The notes under the pieces: generated by a model
Databases searched by the model: none
Seen by the model: the letters and a program-made list of their open reading frames with translations, nothing else
Told to the model about the DNA's origin: nothing
Translations under genes and position numbers: made by a program
Origin: an uncultured Dorea sp.
GTDB lineage: Bacteria; Bacillota; Clostridia; Lachnospirales; Lachnospiraceae
Direction of reading: 5' to 3'
Assembly (NCBI GenBank): GCA_910584575.1
Contig: CAJUBG010000024.1
Coordinates: 1-53,234, forward strand
Length of the DNA stretch: 53,234 nt
Shown here: piece by piece, positions 32,332 through 40,049 of the stretch
How positions within the stretch are numbered: the stretch's first letter is position 1
How the letters are laid out: the number at the start of each line of letters is the position of its first letter

Positions 32332-34419
32332 ATGTACAGACAATTTGAGATGGAGTTAGCCGGAAGAAAACTCTGTGTGGATGTGGACAGAGTGGCGAAG
32401 CAGGCCAATGGCGCCGTACTGATGCACTATGGGGATACAACCGTACTGTGTACGGCCACGGCTTCCGAGAAGCCCAGGGAAGGGATTGATTTCTTTCCCT
32501 TAAGCGTAGAATATAATGAGAGGCTGTATTCCGTAGGGAAGATTCCGGGAGGCTTCAATAAGAGAGAAGGCAAGGCTTCTGAGAATGCAATCCTTACCTG
32601 CCGTGTGATTGATCGGCCCATGCGTCCATTGTTCCCCAAGGATTACCGCAATGACGTGACACTGGAGAATTTGGTGCTGTCCGTGGACCAGGACTGCTCG
32701 CCAGAGCTTACGGCTATGTTGGGGGCAGCCATTGCAACCAGTATTTCCGATATTCCTTTTGACGGTCCGATTTCCACGACACAGGTAGGTCTGGTAGAAG
32801 GAGAGTTTGTGTTTAACCCAACGGCGGCACAGAAGGAGATGTCTGACCTTGCCCTGACCGTGGCCTCCACCAAGGAAAAGGTTATCATGATTGAGGCAGG
32901 AGCCAACGAGGTTCCTGAACAGCAGATGATTGAGGCAATCTTTGCTGCCCATGAGATGAACCAGAAGGTGTTTGCATTTATCGATACCATCGTGGCAGAG
33001 TGCGGCAAGAAGAAGCATGAATATGAGAGCTGTGCGGTTCCGGAGGAGTTATTTGCGGCAATCCGTGAGATTGTTTCTCCGGAGGCAATGGAGGAAGCAG
33101 TATTTACGGATGAGAAGCAGGTGCGGGAGGAGAATATCCGCCAGATTACAGAGAAGCTTAAGGAAGCATTTGCGGAGAATGAGGAATGGCTTGCCGTGCT
33201 TGGCGAGGCGGTATACCAGTACCAGAAAAAGACGGTGCGCAAGATGATTCTGAAGGATCACAAGCGCCCCGACGGAAGGGACATCGATCAGATTCGTCCG
33301 TTGGCGGCAGAGATTGACTTGATTCCCAGGGTTCACGGCTCTGCAATGTTTACCCGCGGACAGACTCAGATCTGTACGATTACGACCCTGGCGCCTCTCG
33401 CGGAGGCTCAGAGGCTTGACGGGCTTGACGAGGCGGAGACCTCCAAGAGATATATGCATCACTATAATTTCCCGTCTTATTCCGTGGGAGAGACAAGGCC
33501 GTCCAGAGGGCCGGGACGCCGTGAGATCGGCCATGGGGCGCTGGCAGAGAGGGCGCTGATTCCTGTACTTCCAAGCGAGACGGAGTTCCCCTATGCAATC
33601 CGTACCGTGTCTGAGACCTTTGAGTCCAACGGCTCTACGTCCCAGGCAAGTATCTGTGCCTCCTCCATGTCGCTGATGACGGCGGGCGTGCCGATTAAGG
33701 CTGCGGTTGCAGGCATCTCCGCGGGACTGGTAACCGGAGAGACGGATGACGATTATCTGGTGCTGACAGACATCCAGGGGCTTGAGGATTTCTTTGGAGA
33801 TATGGACTTTAAGGTTGCCGGAACCCATAAGGGAATCACGGCGATTCAGATGGATATTAAGATTCACGGTCTGACAAGACCGATTATTGAGGAGGCAATC
33901 GCGGCGACGAAGAAGGCGAGAACCTATATTCTCGACGAGGTAATGGCTAAGACCATTGACCAGCCAAGGCCGGAGGTAGGGCCCTATGCGCCGAAGATTA
34001 TCCAGATGCAGATTGACCCCCAGAAGATTGGAGACGTGGTTGGCCAGAGGGGCAAGACCATCAACGCGATCATTGAGCAGACCGGCGTGAAGATTGACAT
34101 TACGGACGACGGTTCTGTGTCTATCTGCGGAACGGATGCCCAGAGTATGGACGAGGCGCGCAAGATGATTTATATCATCGTCACCGACTTCGAGGCGGGA
34201 CAGGTCTTGGAAGGAAAGGTTGTCAGCATTAAGGAGTTTGGCGCATTTATCGAATTCGCGCCGGGCAAGGAGGGAATGGTGCACATTTCCAAGATTGCGA
34301 AGGAGAGAGTTAGGCAGGTGGAGGATGTACTGACACTGGGAGATGTGGTGAAGGTAGTCTGCCTGGGGAAAGATAAGATGGGGCGGATTTCATTTAGTAT
34401 GAAGGACGTTGCTGAGTAG
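32332..34419 (+). CDS. pnp: polyribonucleotide nucleotidyltransferase (PNPase)
   Basis: 695 residues from ATG 32332 (AAAGGAGA upstream); the frame is open to 32266 but those codons overlap the leader hairpin. Two RNase PH domains (about 8-140 and 315-530), a helical linker, KH (about 553-610, IGKxxGxxG type: VGQRGKTINAI) and S1 (about 620-692). It degrades RNA 3'-5' using phosphate and works in the degradosome. In E. coli PNPase represses itself through its leader hairpin; the strong stems here suggest something comparable. Confidence 0.98.
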   Translation: MYRQFEMELAGRKLCVDVDRVAKQANGAVLMHYGDTTVLCTATASEKPREGIDFFPLSVEYNERLYSVGKIPGGFNKREGKASENAILTCRVIDRPMRPLFPKDYRNDVTLENLVLSVDQDCSPELTAMLGAAIATSISDIPFDGPISTTQVGLVEGEFVFNPTAAQKEMSDLALTVASTKEKVIMIEAGANEVPEQQMIEAIFAAHEMNQKVFAFIDTIVAECGKKKHEYESCAVPEELFAAIREIVSPEAMEEAVFTDEKQVREENIRQITEKLKEAFAENEEWLAVLGEAVYQYQKKTVRKMILKDHKRPDGRDIDQIRPLAAEIDLIPRVHGSAMFTRGQTQICTITTLAPLAEAQRLDGLDEAETSKRYMHHYNFPSYSVGETRPSRGPGRREIGHGALAERALIPVLPSETEFPYAIRTVSETFESNGSTSQASICASSMSLMTAGVPIKAAVAGISAGLVTGETDDDYLVLTDIQGLEDFFGDMDFKVAGTHKGITAIQMDIKIHGLTRPIIEEAIAATKKARTYILDEVMAKTIDQPRPEVGPYAPKIIQMQIDPQKIGDVVGQRGKTINAIIEQTGVKIDITDDGSVSICGTDAQSMDEARKMIYIIVTDFEAGQVLEGKVVSIKEFGAFIEFAPGKEGMVHISKIAKERVRQVEDVLTLGDVVKVVCLGKDKMGRISFSMKDVAE

Positions 34420-34440
34420 AATTAGGATAGACGAATAGAA

Positions 34441-34489
34441 AAGGGATGTTATAAGATAATCTATTGATGATTATTTTGCAACATCCCTT
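34441..34489 (+). terminator. hairpin after pnp
   Basis: A perfect 10-bp AAGGGATGTT/AACATCCCTT stem, with an inner ATAATC/GATTAT stem. The T run is poor (CTTC), so termination may be partial. Confidence 0.6.
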
Positions 34490-34499
34490 CTTCAATGGA

Positions 34500-34528
34500 T
34501 AGACTTCGCAATCTGATTATGTTATACT
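34500..34528 (+). promoter_or_regulatory. sigma-A promoter for the 63-aa protein
   Basis: TAGACT (34500-34505), 17 nt, TATACT (34523-34528), extended by TG at 34520-34521. Confidence 0.7.
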
Positions 34529-34571
34529 GAAATTAATATAACAATTTACTTTCATATTGGGAGGTGGGCAT

Positions 34572-34763
34572 ATGCCAAGCAACGGTGAAATTATCGAAAG
34601 ATCTGTGAATGATTTTCTAAAAGTACAAAAACGTATGCTGTTAGCAAAAGAAGAAAATGCAACAAAAACATATGAAGATTTGAAAGAAGACTATATCTCT
34701 TTGAAAGTAATCCTTACAAGTATGGGTGTGAATCTCACGGATATTGATAAGATTAAAGAGTAG
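34572..34763 (+). CDS. small uncharacterised helical protein
   Basis: 63 residues from ATG 34572, preceded by a strong GGGAGGTGG. Sequence is two amphipathic helices (about 5-35 and 38-52) ending in VNLTDIDKIKE; no cysteine, signal peptide or membrane segment. It has its own good promoter and terminator, so it is a real, probably well-expressed monocistronic gene. I do not recognise a family. Its codon use is more A+T-rich than pnp or spoIIIA around it. It could be a small regulator or a structural partner; nothing in the sequence decides. Confidence 0.7.
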   Translation: MPSNGEIIERSVNDFLKVQKRMLLAKEENATKTYEDLKEDYISLKVILTSMGVNLTDIDKIKE

Positions 34764-34784
34764 AATTGAATAGCAGCGAATCAT

Positions 34785-34818
34785 AAGGGTGCAAAGTTTA
34801 TCAATTTAGCGCCCTTTT
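34785..34818 (+). terminator. terminator after the 63-aa gene
   Basis: AAGGGTGC/GCGCCCTT stem (8 bp, one G-T pair) extended by AAA/TTT on the loop side, followed by TT. Confidence 0.7.
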
Positions 34819-34883
34819 ACATCTTTTCCTTCTTATTTTCGTTATTCTACCATTTTTCGGTAATGATCTCAATTATATTTTAT

Positions 34884-34911
34884 TCATAAATACGAAGCCT
34901 GTACATATATT
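34884..34911 (+). promoter_or_regulatory. sigma-E-like promoter of the spoIIIA operon
   Basis: TCATAAA (34884-34890; fits KMATAWW), 13 nt, CATATATT (34904-34911; fits CATAnnnT). Position 22 nt before the spoIIIAA start and the known sigma-E control of this operon in B. subtilis support it. Confidence 0.55.
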
Positions 34912-34932
34912 GGAATTAAGAGGTGGACAGAT

Positions 34933-35883
34933 ATGCAAAATGACAGAATTTTAAGGGTCCTCCCCCGTAATGTCCGGCTTGCGGTAAACCGTGAACAGCT
35001 TGACGATTCCCACATACAGGAGTTAAGGCTTCGGGTAGGAAAACCGCTTCTTGTGATTTATGACGGACAAGAGAGGATGTTTAAGAATCAACGGGACGGG
35101 CCCTATATGGTAACAAAGGAGGACGTAAGGGAGATGTTAGAGTACGTCAGCAACTTTTCCTTATATGCATACGAACAGGAAATGAAGCAGGGGTTTATTA
35201 CCATCGAGGGAGGGCATAGAGTAGGAATGACAGGCCAGGCAATCATAGAGAACGGCAGGGTGAAGAACCTGCGCCATATCTCCTCCATTAATCTTCGGAT
35301 GTCCCATGAGGCTTTAGGGTGTGCAGACTGCGTATTTCCATATATCACACAGGAGGGAAGGCTCTGCCATACATTGATCGTCTCGCCGCCAGGGTGCGGA
35401 AAGACGACGCTGCTTCGGGATATGATACGCCAGATCTCCGACGGAAACCGCTGGATGCGGGGCATGGCGGTAGGCGTGGTGGATGAGCGCTCGGAAATCG
35501 GGGGCTGCTATAAAGGCGTGGCGCAGAACGAACTGGGTATCCGCACCGACATTCTGGATGGATGCCCCAAGGCGGAAGGGATGAACATGCTGATTCGTTC
35601 CATGAGTCCCGCGGTTCTGGCTGTGGACGAAATCGGGTCGGCACAGGATATCCATGCCATCGAGCACGCCATGCACTGTGGCTGCCGGATGCTGGCAACC
35701 ATCCACGCAGCTTCCATGGATGAGCTTCGCAGGAAGCCACTGATAGACCGTATGGTGGCAGAGAAACGGTTTGAGAGGTACATACTCCTTGGAAAGCGTG
35801 AGAGAGTCGGACAGATAAAGGGACTGTTTGACAGCAGGGGAAGCCTTCTATACAGTGAGACAGCGGGCGCGCCATGCTGCTGA
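34933..35883 (+). CDS. spoIIIAA: stage III sporulation protein AA
   Basis: 316-residue P-loop ATPase of the secretion-ATPase kind. Walker A PPGCGKTTLLRD (from 152), Walker B VLAVDEIG. It is thought to power the SpoIIIA-SpoIIQ feeding-tube channel from the mother-cell side. GAGGTGG before ATG 34933. First gene of spoIIIAA-AH; spoIIIAB starts inside its last 10 nt. Confidence 0.97.
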   Translation: MQNDRILRVLPRNVRLAVNREQLDDSHIQELRLRVGKPLLVIYDGQERMFKNQRDGPYMVTKEDVREMLEYVSNFSLYAYEQEMKQGFITIEGGHRVGMTGQAIIENGRVKNLRHISSINLRMSHEALGCADCVFPYITQEGRLCHTLIVSPPGCGKTTLLRDMIRQISDGNRWMRGMAVGVVDERSEIGGCYKGVAQNELGIRTDILDGCPKAEGMNMLIRSMSPAVLAVDEIGSAQDIHAIEHAMHCGCRMLATIHAASMDELRRKPLIDRMVAEKRFERYILLGKRERVGQIKGLFDSRGSLLYSETAGAPCC

Positions 35884-36395
35884 AAACCATAGGCGGCGTG
35901 CTTGTCATTGCAGCCACCTCTGTGTGGGGGCACGCTGCGGCAGAACGGGTGAAGAACGGTTACGAACAGCTTTTGTATTTGCAGAAGCTACTGTATTTGC
36001 TAAGGAGTGAGATTCTATATGCCAGAGCTTATTTAGGAGAGGCGTTTTGGCAGATTGGCCAGAAGGCAAGAAGCCCTTACAGGGAATGGCTCATTGGGCT
36101 GTGCAGCCAGATGGAGAAAGAGCAAAGCGGCACATTTGCAAGTATGTGGGAGGAAGGTACAAAAGCCGGCCTTAAGGCTTCAGGGCTTCCTGAGGGTGAA
36201 ATTCTCCGCCTTGCCGCCTTCGGAAATCAGTTAGGGATTGCGGATGTGGAGATGCAGGTAAAGACGCTGGATTTGTATCTGGAGGAGTTAAGGATTTCCA
36301 TGGAGGAGATGCGGGAGGAAATGCGGACAAAGATAAGATTATGCCATTGCCTTGGCGTGATGAGTGGAATCTTTATCACTGTCCTGTTGATATAG
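35874..36395 (+). CDS. spoIIIAB: stage III sporulation protein AB
   Basis: 173 residues: an N-terminal membrane helix (MLLKTIGGVLVIAATSVWG), a helical domain related to type II secretion GspF, and a C-terminal membrane helix (LGVMSGIFITVLLI). Overlaps spoIIIAA by 10 nt, implying coupled translation. Component of the engulfment-stage channel. Confidence 0.95.
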   Translation: MLLKTIGGVLVIAATSVWGHAAAERVKNGYEQLLYLQKLLYLLRSEILYARAYLGEAFWQIGQKARSPYREWLIGLCSQMEKEQSGTFASMWEEGTKAGLKASGLPEGEILRLAAFGNQLGIADVEMQVKTLDLYLEELRISMEEMREEMRTKIRLCHCLGVMSGIFITVLLI

Positions 36396-36406
36396 AGGAG
36401 GAGTAC

Positions 36407-36601
36407 ATGAGTGTGAACCTGATATTCAAAATTGCGGCTGTGGGAATCCTGGTTTCCGTGTTAAGCCAGGTACTAAAGCACAGTGGGAGGGAGGAGCAGG
36501 CTTTCCTTACGAGCCTGGCGGGACTTTTGCTGGTGCTGTTCTGGATCGTGCCGTACATCTACGATTTGTTTGAATCCATTAAGGGGCTGTTTTCACTATA
36601 A
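36407..36601 (+). CDS. spoIIIAC: stage III sporulation protein AC
   Basis: 64 residues from ATG 36407 with GAGGAGG just upstream (the open frame to 36341 is only spoIIIAB sequence). Two membrane helices (about 4-23 and 33-55) linked by KHSGREEQAF. SpoIIIAC and AD are small multi-pass proteins of the channel base. Confidence 0.95.
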   Translation: MSVNLIFKIAAVGILVSVLSQVLKHSGREEQAFLTSLAGLLLVLFWIVPYIYDLFESIKGLFSL

Positions 36602-36631
36602 AATATCCGACAGTAGAAAGAAGGGAATGCC

Positions 36632-37018
36632 ATGGACATGCTGCAGATCGGAATCATGGGGGTTGCCGGAACACTTCTGGCAGTACAGTTTAAAAGCGGA
36701 AAATCCGAGTATGGTATTTATATTACCGTGACGCTGAGCCTGATTATTTTCTTTTGCGTCCTTAGCCGGCTCGAAACCATTGTGGAGGCAATGAAGGGCA
36801 TCGGCAGGTTCATCCAGATGGATCAGGCGTACATCGGGACGCTGATTAAGATGCTCGGCATCACGTATGTCGCGGAATTTTCAGCAGGAATCTGCAAGGA
36901 CGCAGGATACCAGACGATTGCGTCCCAGATTGAAATCTTCGGGAAACTGGCGGTCATGCTTTTAAGCCTTCCCATACTCATGACTCTGCTGAATACGATC
37001 AGGGAATTTCTGTCATGA
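36632..37018 (+). CDS. spoIIIAD: stage III sporulation protein AD
   Basis: 128 residues with about four membrane helices; second half FSAGICKDAGYQTIASQIEIFGK is the family core, also shared with SpoIIIAC. Its TGA overlaps the ATG of spoIIIAE (ATGA). Confidence 0.96.
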   Translation: MDMLQIGIMGVAGTLLAVQFKSGKSEYGIYITVTLSLIIFFCVLSRLETIVEAMKGIGRFIQMDQAYIGTLIKMLGITYVAEFSAGICKDAGYQTIASQIEIFGKLAVMLLSLPILMTLLNTIREFLS

Positions 37019-38223
37019 GGAAATGGAAATATACCTTGCCAATACTGGCGGCCCTGCTTGTATTACTTTGTCCGGCTCTGGAAACTCTGGCTCAGGAGAA
37101 CGGCAGGACGGCATCAGAAAATACGGCGTCAGAAGGGAATAAATCGCAGGAGGGGGCAGTATTTTCAGAAATCAGGGACAATGTGGTCAGCCAGTATGAT
37201 TTTGAAGAAATAGACGGCTCGCTTAAGGAGTTGTTTCCTGACGAGCAGCTTGATTTTAAGGAAACACTGATGGGAATTTTGTCCGGTAACCTAGAATTTT
37301 CCATCCGGCTAATGGGAAGGCTTCTGGCAGAGCAGCTTGGATACGCTTTTAAAAGCAGCCGTGACAATCTGGTGCATATGCTGATTATCGCGTTGCTGGC
37401 GGCAGTATTCAGCAATTTTTCCAAGGTGTTTCAGAGCCGGCAAATCTCTGACATCAGTTTTTATGCCCTGTACCTGCTGCTCATCGCCCTGGCCGTCAGC
37501 ACGTTTGAAGCAGTAATCAACTGGGTGCGGGGAGGAATCGAGGCGCTGACTGCCTTCATGGGCGTATTCTGCCCCTTATATTTCCTGGCAGTCTCCGTTG
37601 CGTTAGGCAGCGCCACCTCCGTAGCCTTCTACCATCTGGTGCTGTTTCTAATCTTTCTGACAGAGGTGCTGATTCTGAATTTTCTGCTGCCTATGCTTCA
37701 TATTTATATGATTGTGCGGGTTCTGAATTATCTGTCGGATGAGGACTATCTGAGTAAATTTGCAGAGTTAATCGAGATGGCGGTTTCCTGGATTCTCAAG
37801 ACGGTGCTGGCCTGTATTGTGGGGTTAAATGTCATCCAGGGGCTGATCAGCCCTGCGATTGACACGGTAAAGCGAAGCGTGCTCACCCGCAGCGCAGAGG
37901 CAATTCCCGGAATCGGGGACGCGATAGGAGGCATGGCGGAAGTAGCCATCGGAACCGCCGTCCTTGTAAAAAACGGAATCGGCATGGCAGGGGCAGTCAT
38001 TTCCGTCGCCCTCTGCGTCGTTCCTCTGGCGCAGGTTGCCTGCATTGCCCTTCTCTACAAGCTGGCTGCCGCGGTGATACAGCCTGTCTCTGACAAACGG
38101 GTTGTGGGATGCATCGAGACTGTGGGAGAGGGGTGCCGGATGCTGCTTGGTGTAATCTTTACCACAGGCTTTTTGTTTCTTCTGACCATCGCCGTGGTGG
38201 CGGCTGTCACGGGAAATGTATGA
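37015..38223 (+). CDS. spoIIIAE: stage III sporulation protein AE
   Basis: 402 residues. Signal peptide (about 1-26) then a soluble segment rich in Glu/Ser and about seven to eight membrane helices from residue 115 on. VNVIQGLISPAIDTVKRS-type block near 280 is typical (here LNVIQGLISPAID). Central membrane component of the SpoIIIA channel. ATG overlaps the stop of spoIIIAD. Confidence 0.97.
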   Translation: MRKWKYTLPILAALLVLLCPALETLAQENGRTASENTASEGNKSQEGAVFSEIRDNVVSQYDFEEIDGSLKELFPDEQLDFKETLMGILSGNLEFSIRLMGRLLAEQLGYAFKSSRDNLVHMLIIALLAAVFSNFSKVFQSRQISDISFYALYLLLIALAVSTFEAVINWVRGGIEALTAFMGVFCPLYFLAVSVALGSATSVAFYHLVLFLIFLTEVLILNFLLPMLHIYMIVRVLNYLSDEDYLSKFAELIEMAVSWILKTVLACIVGLNVIQGLISPAIDTVKRSVLTRSAEAIPGIGDAIGGMAEVAIGTAVLVKNGIGMAGAVISVALCVVPLAQVACIALLYKLAAAVIQPVSDKRVVGCIETVGEGCRMLLGVIFTTGFLFLLTIAVVAAVTGNV

Positions 38224-38232
38224 GGTGTGAAA

Positions 38233-38589
38233 ATGTTTTCTTATTTGTATGAATGGATGATGAAGCTTTCATTTTACATGGTCATGGTAACTATGGTCAT
38301 GCATGTGGTCCCTAATTCCGATTACAAGCGCTATATCCGGTTCTTCACCGGCCTGGCGCTGGCGGTCATGCTGACAGACCCTTTTCTTAGGCTTCTGGGG
38401 ATGGGAAATCTATGGCAGAGGCTTTACGACAGCCCTGTATACCGAGAGCAGGTGGAGAAAATGGAGGAGGCGTCCCAATATCTTTATGGGGCGTCCGAGG
38501 ATTTAGAAGCCGGGCTTTTGGACATCTGGCAGGAAAATGAAGATGACAGCGCGTCCATGGGCGTGGATGAGATTAAAATAGGGAGATGA
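38233..38589 (+). CDS. spoIIIAF: stage III sporulation protein AF
   Basis: 118 residues from ATG 38233, 6 nt after GAGGTG (a GTG at 38227 is part of that site). Two N-terminal membrane helices (about 8-26 and 35-52, with VVPNSDYKRYIRFFTGL between), then a charged soluble domain with a ring-forming fold in B. subtilis. It is shorter than B. subtilis SpoIIIAF (about 200 aa) at the C terminus. Confidence 0.92.
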   Translation: MFSYLYEWMMKLSFYMVMVTMVMHVVPNSDYKRYIRFFTGLALAVMLTDPFLRLLGMGNLWQRLYDSPVYREQVEKMEEASQYLYGASEDLEAGLLDIWQENEDDSASMGVDEIKIGR

Positions 38590-38594
38590 TGAGG

Positions 38595-39182
38595 ATGAAT
38601 TTATTTCACATTCCAGGGAAGATTTCCCTGAAAAAGATAAAAAAAGATCAGCTTCTCATCGTTGTGCTTGCGGGAATTCTCCTGCTTGTCATTGCGCTTC
38701 CCACGGAAAAGAAAGGAGTTGAGAAAGGAAAAACACAGACTGGGCTTGGATTAAGCGAAGGAACCCCAGAGGTCAGCCAGGACGAGTATCTGAGCAATCT
38801 TGAGAGCCGGCTTGCGGCGGCTCTTTCACAGATGGCAGGGGTGGGGGATGTGACGGTAATGATTACCCTGAAATCTTCTGCACAGAAGGTGGTGGAAAAA
38901 GATTTGGCAGTAACAAACGAGGCCGTGTCCGAGTCAGACAGCCAGGGAGGCGCAAGGACAACTCAGAACAGCACCCATGGGGAAACAACCGTGTACAATG
39001 ACGGCGGTTCATCGGGAGAGCCTTATGTCAGCAAAGAGTTAAGCCCCCAGATTGAAGGGGTGGTAGTGATTGCCGAGGGCGGAGGGGATTCAGTGGTCAA
39101 ACAGAATATAACTGAGGCAGTCCAGGCATTATTTGGGATAGACACGCATAAGATTAGGATAATGAAGAAAAGTTCAAAATAA
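38595..39182 (+). CDS. spoIIIAG: stage III sporulation protein AG
   Basis: 195 residues from ATG 38595, 9 nt after GGGAG; ATGs at 38586 and 38589 overlap the spoIIIAF stop and are possible alternatives. One membrane helix (about 20-38), then the ring-building-motif domain (LESRLAAALSQMAGVGDVTVMI; EGVVVIAEGG). SpoIIIAG forms a large ring in the intermembrane space of the forespore. A Ser/Gly/Thr-rich insert lies within the domain. Confidence 0.95.
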   Translation: MNLFHIPGKISLKKIKKDQLLIVVLAGILLLVIALPTEKKGVEKGKTQTGLGLSEGTPEVSQDEYLSNLESRLAAALSQMAGVGDVTVMITLKSSAQKVVEKDLAVTNEAVSESDSQGGARTTQNSTHGETTVYNDGGSSGEPYVSKELSPQIEGVVVIAEGGGDSVVKQNITEAVQALFGIDTHKIRIMKKSSK

Positions 39183-39207
39183 TGTGGCAGAAGTAGGAGG
39201 AAGAACA

Positions 39208-39840
39208 GTGAAACAGATAGTGAAGAAGAACCAGATCATTATTGCGGCTTTGGCCGTCATGATTGCGGCGGCAGGATACCTGAATTATTCGGGGAAAATC
39301 TTCGGGGACAAGAAGGAGGCGGAGACTGCAAACGCAGACCTTGCCAACCAAGAGCTTCTGGATATCTCGGAGGAGGACCTTGCCAGCGCGTCGGAGGATA
39401 TTAAAAGCCAGGACGGGGAAGGCGCCGACGGAAGCGTAGACGGCACGCCGGGCGAGGCTGTGCTCACTGGCGGCGAGGCCAGCGCAGTGGTGGCAGAGGC
39501 GAAGGTGGCAAGAGAGCAGGTTCGCGCAAAGAATAAGGAATCCCTGCTTGAGATTATCGACAATGAGACATTGAGCGACGCCCAGAAGCAGGACGCCGTC
39601 AATCAGATGGTGGCAATGACAGATTTGGCGGAGAAGGAGGCCGCGGCAGAGACCCTTCTTGCCTCCAAGGGCTTCGATGAAGTGGTGATAAGCCTTACGG
39701 CAGATACGGCGGATGTGGTGGTAAACGCGGCGGACTTAAGCGACGCCAACAGGGCGCAGATTGAGGATATTGTGGCGCGCAAGACAGGGGTTGCTGCGCA
39801 GAATATTGTGATTACGCCGGTGAGTACAGAAGGAAAATAA
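39208..39840 (+). CDS. spoIIIAH: stage III sporulation protein AH
   Basis: 210 residues starting at GTG 39208, 7 nt after AGGAGG. One membrane helix (about 9-27), an acidic Ala/Glu/Asp-rich linker to about 95, then the YscJ/FliF-like domain with REQVRAKNKESLLEII and the C-terminal DAVNQMVAM and FDEVVISL strands. It pairs with SpoIIQ across the septum. Last gene of the operon, followed by a strong terminator. No spoIIQ gene is in the window. Confidence 0.95.
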   Translation: MKQIVKKNQIIIAALAVMIAAAGYLNYSGKIFGDKKEAETANADLANQELLDISEEDLASASEDIKSQDGEGADGSVDGTPGEAVLTGGEASAVVAEAKVAREQVRAKNKESLLEIIDNETLSDAQKQDAVNQMVAMTDLAEKEAAAETLLASKGFDEVVISLTADTADVVVNAADLSDANRAQIEDIVARKTGVAAQNIVITPVSTEGK

Positions 39841-39856
39841 ATACATAATAGCGAGG

Positions 39857-39895
39857 CAAAAAAATCTATGTTAAGGCTTGACATAGATTTTTTTG
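39857..39895 (+). terminator. terminator of the spoIIIA operon
   Basis: A perfect 14-bp stem (39857-39870 with 39882-39895) whose 3' arm ends in TTTTTTT. Confidence 0.92.
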
Positions 39896-39959
39896 TGAGC
39901 GTATAAGATATGAACGACAATGTTATCATAGATTTCAAGAGGTTTCCAACAGAAAAATA

Positions 39960-39988
39960 TTTACATTGAAATGGAAGTTTATTATAAT
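39960..39988 (+). promoter_or_regulatory. strong sigma-A promoter for the FtsA-like gene
   Basis: TTTACA (39960-39965), 17 nt, TATAAT (39983-39988). Confidence 0.82.
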
Positions 39989-40049
39989 AGTTTATAGTGA
40001 AAATTTTGGGGTAGGATGAGTTAAGCCCATATTACACAGGAGGACGGAC

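Noticed and set aside
33049..34284. 411-codon minus-strand frame opposite pnp
   Set aside because: Shadow of a strongly codon-biased gene; composition His/Arg/Asn/Leu-rich with no domain.
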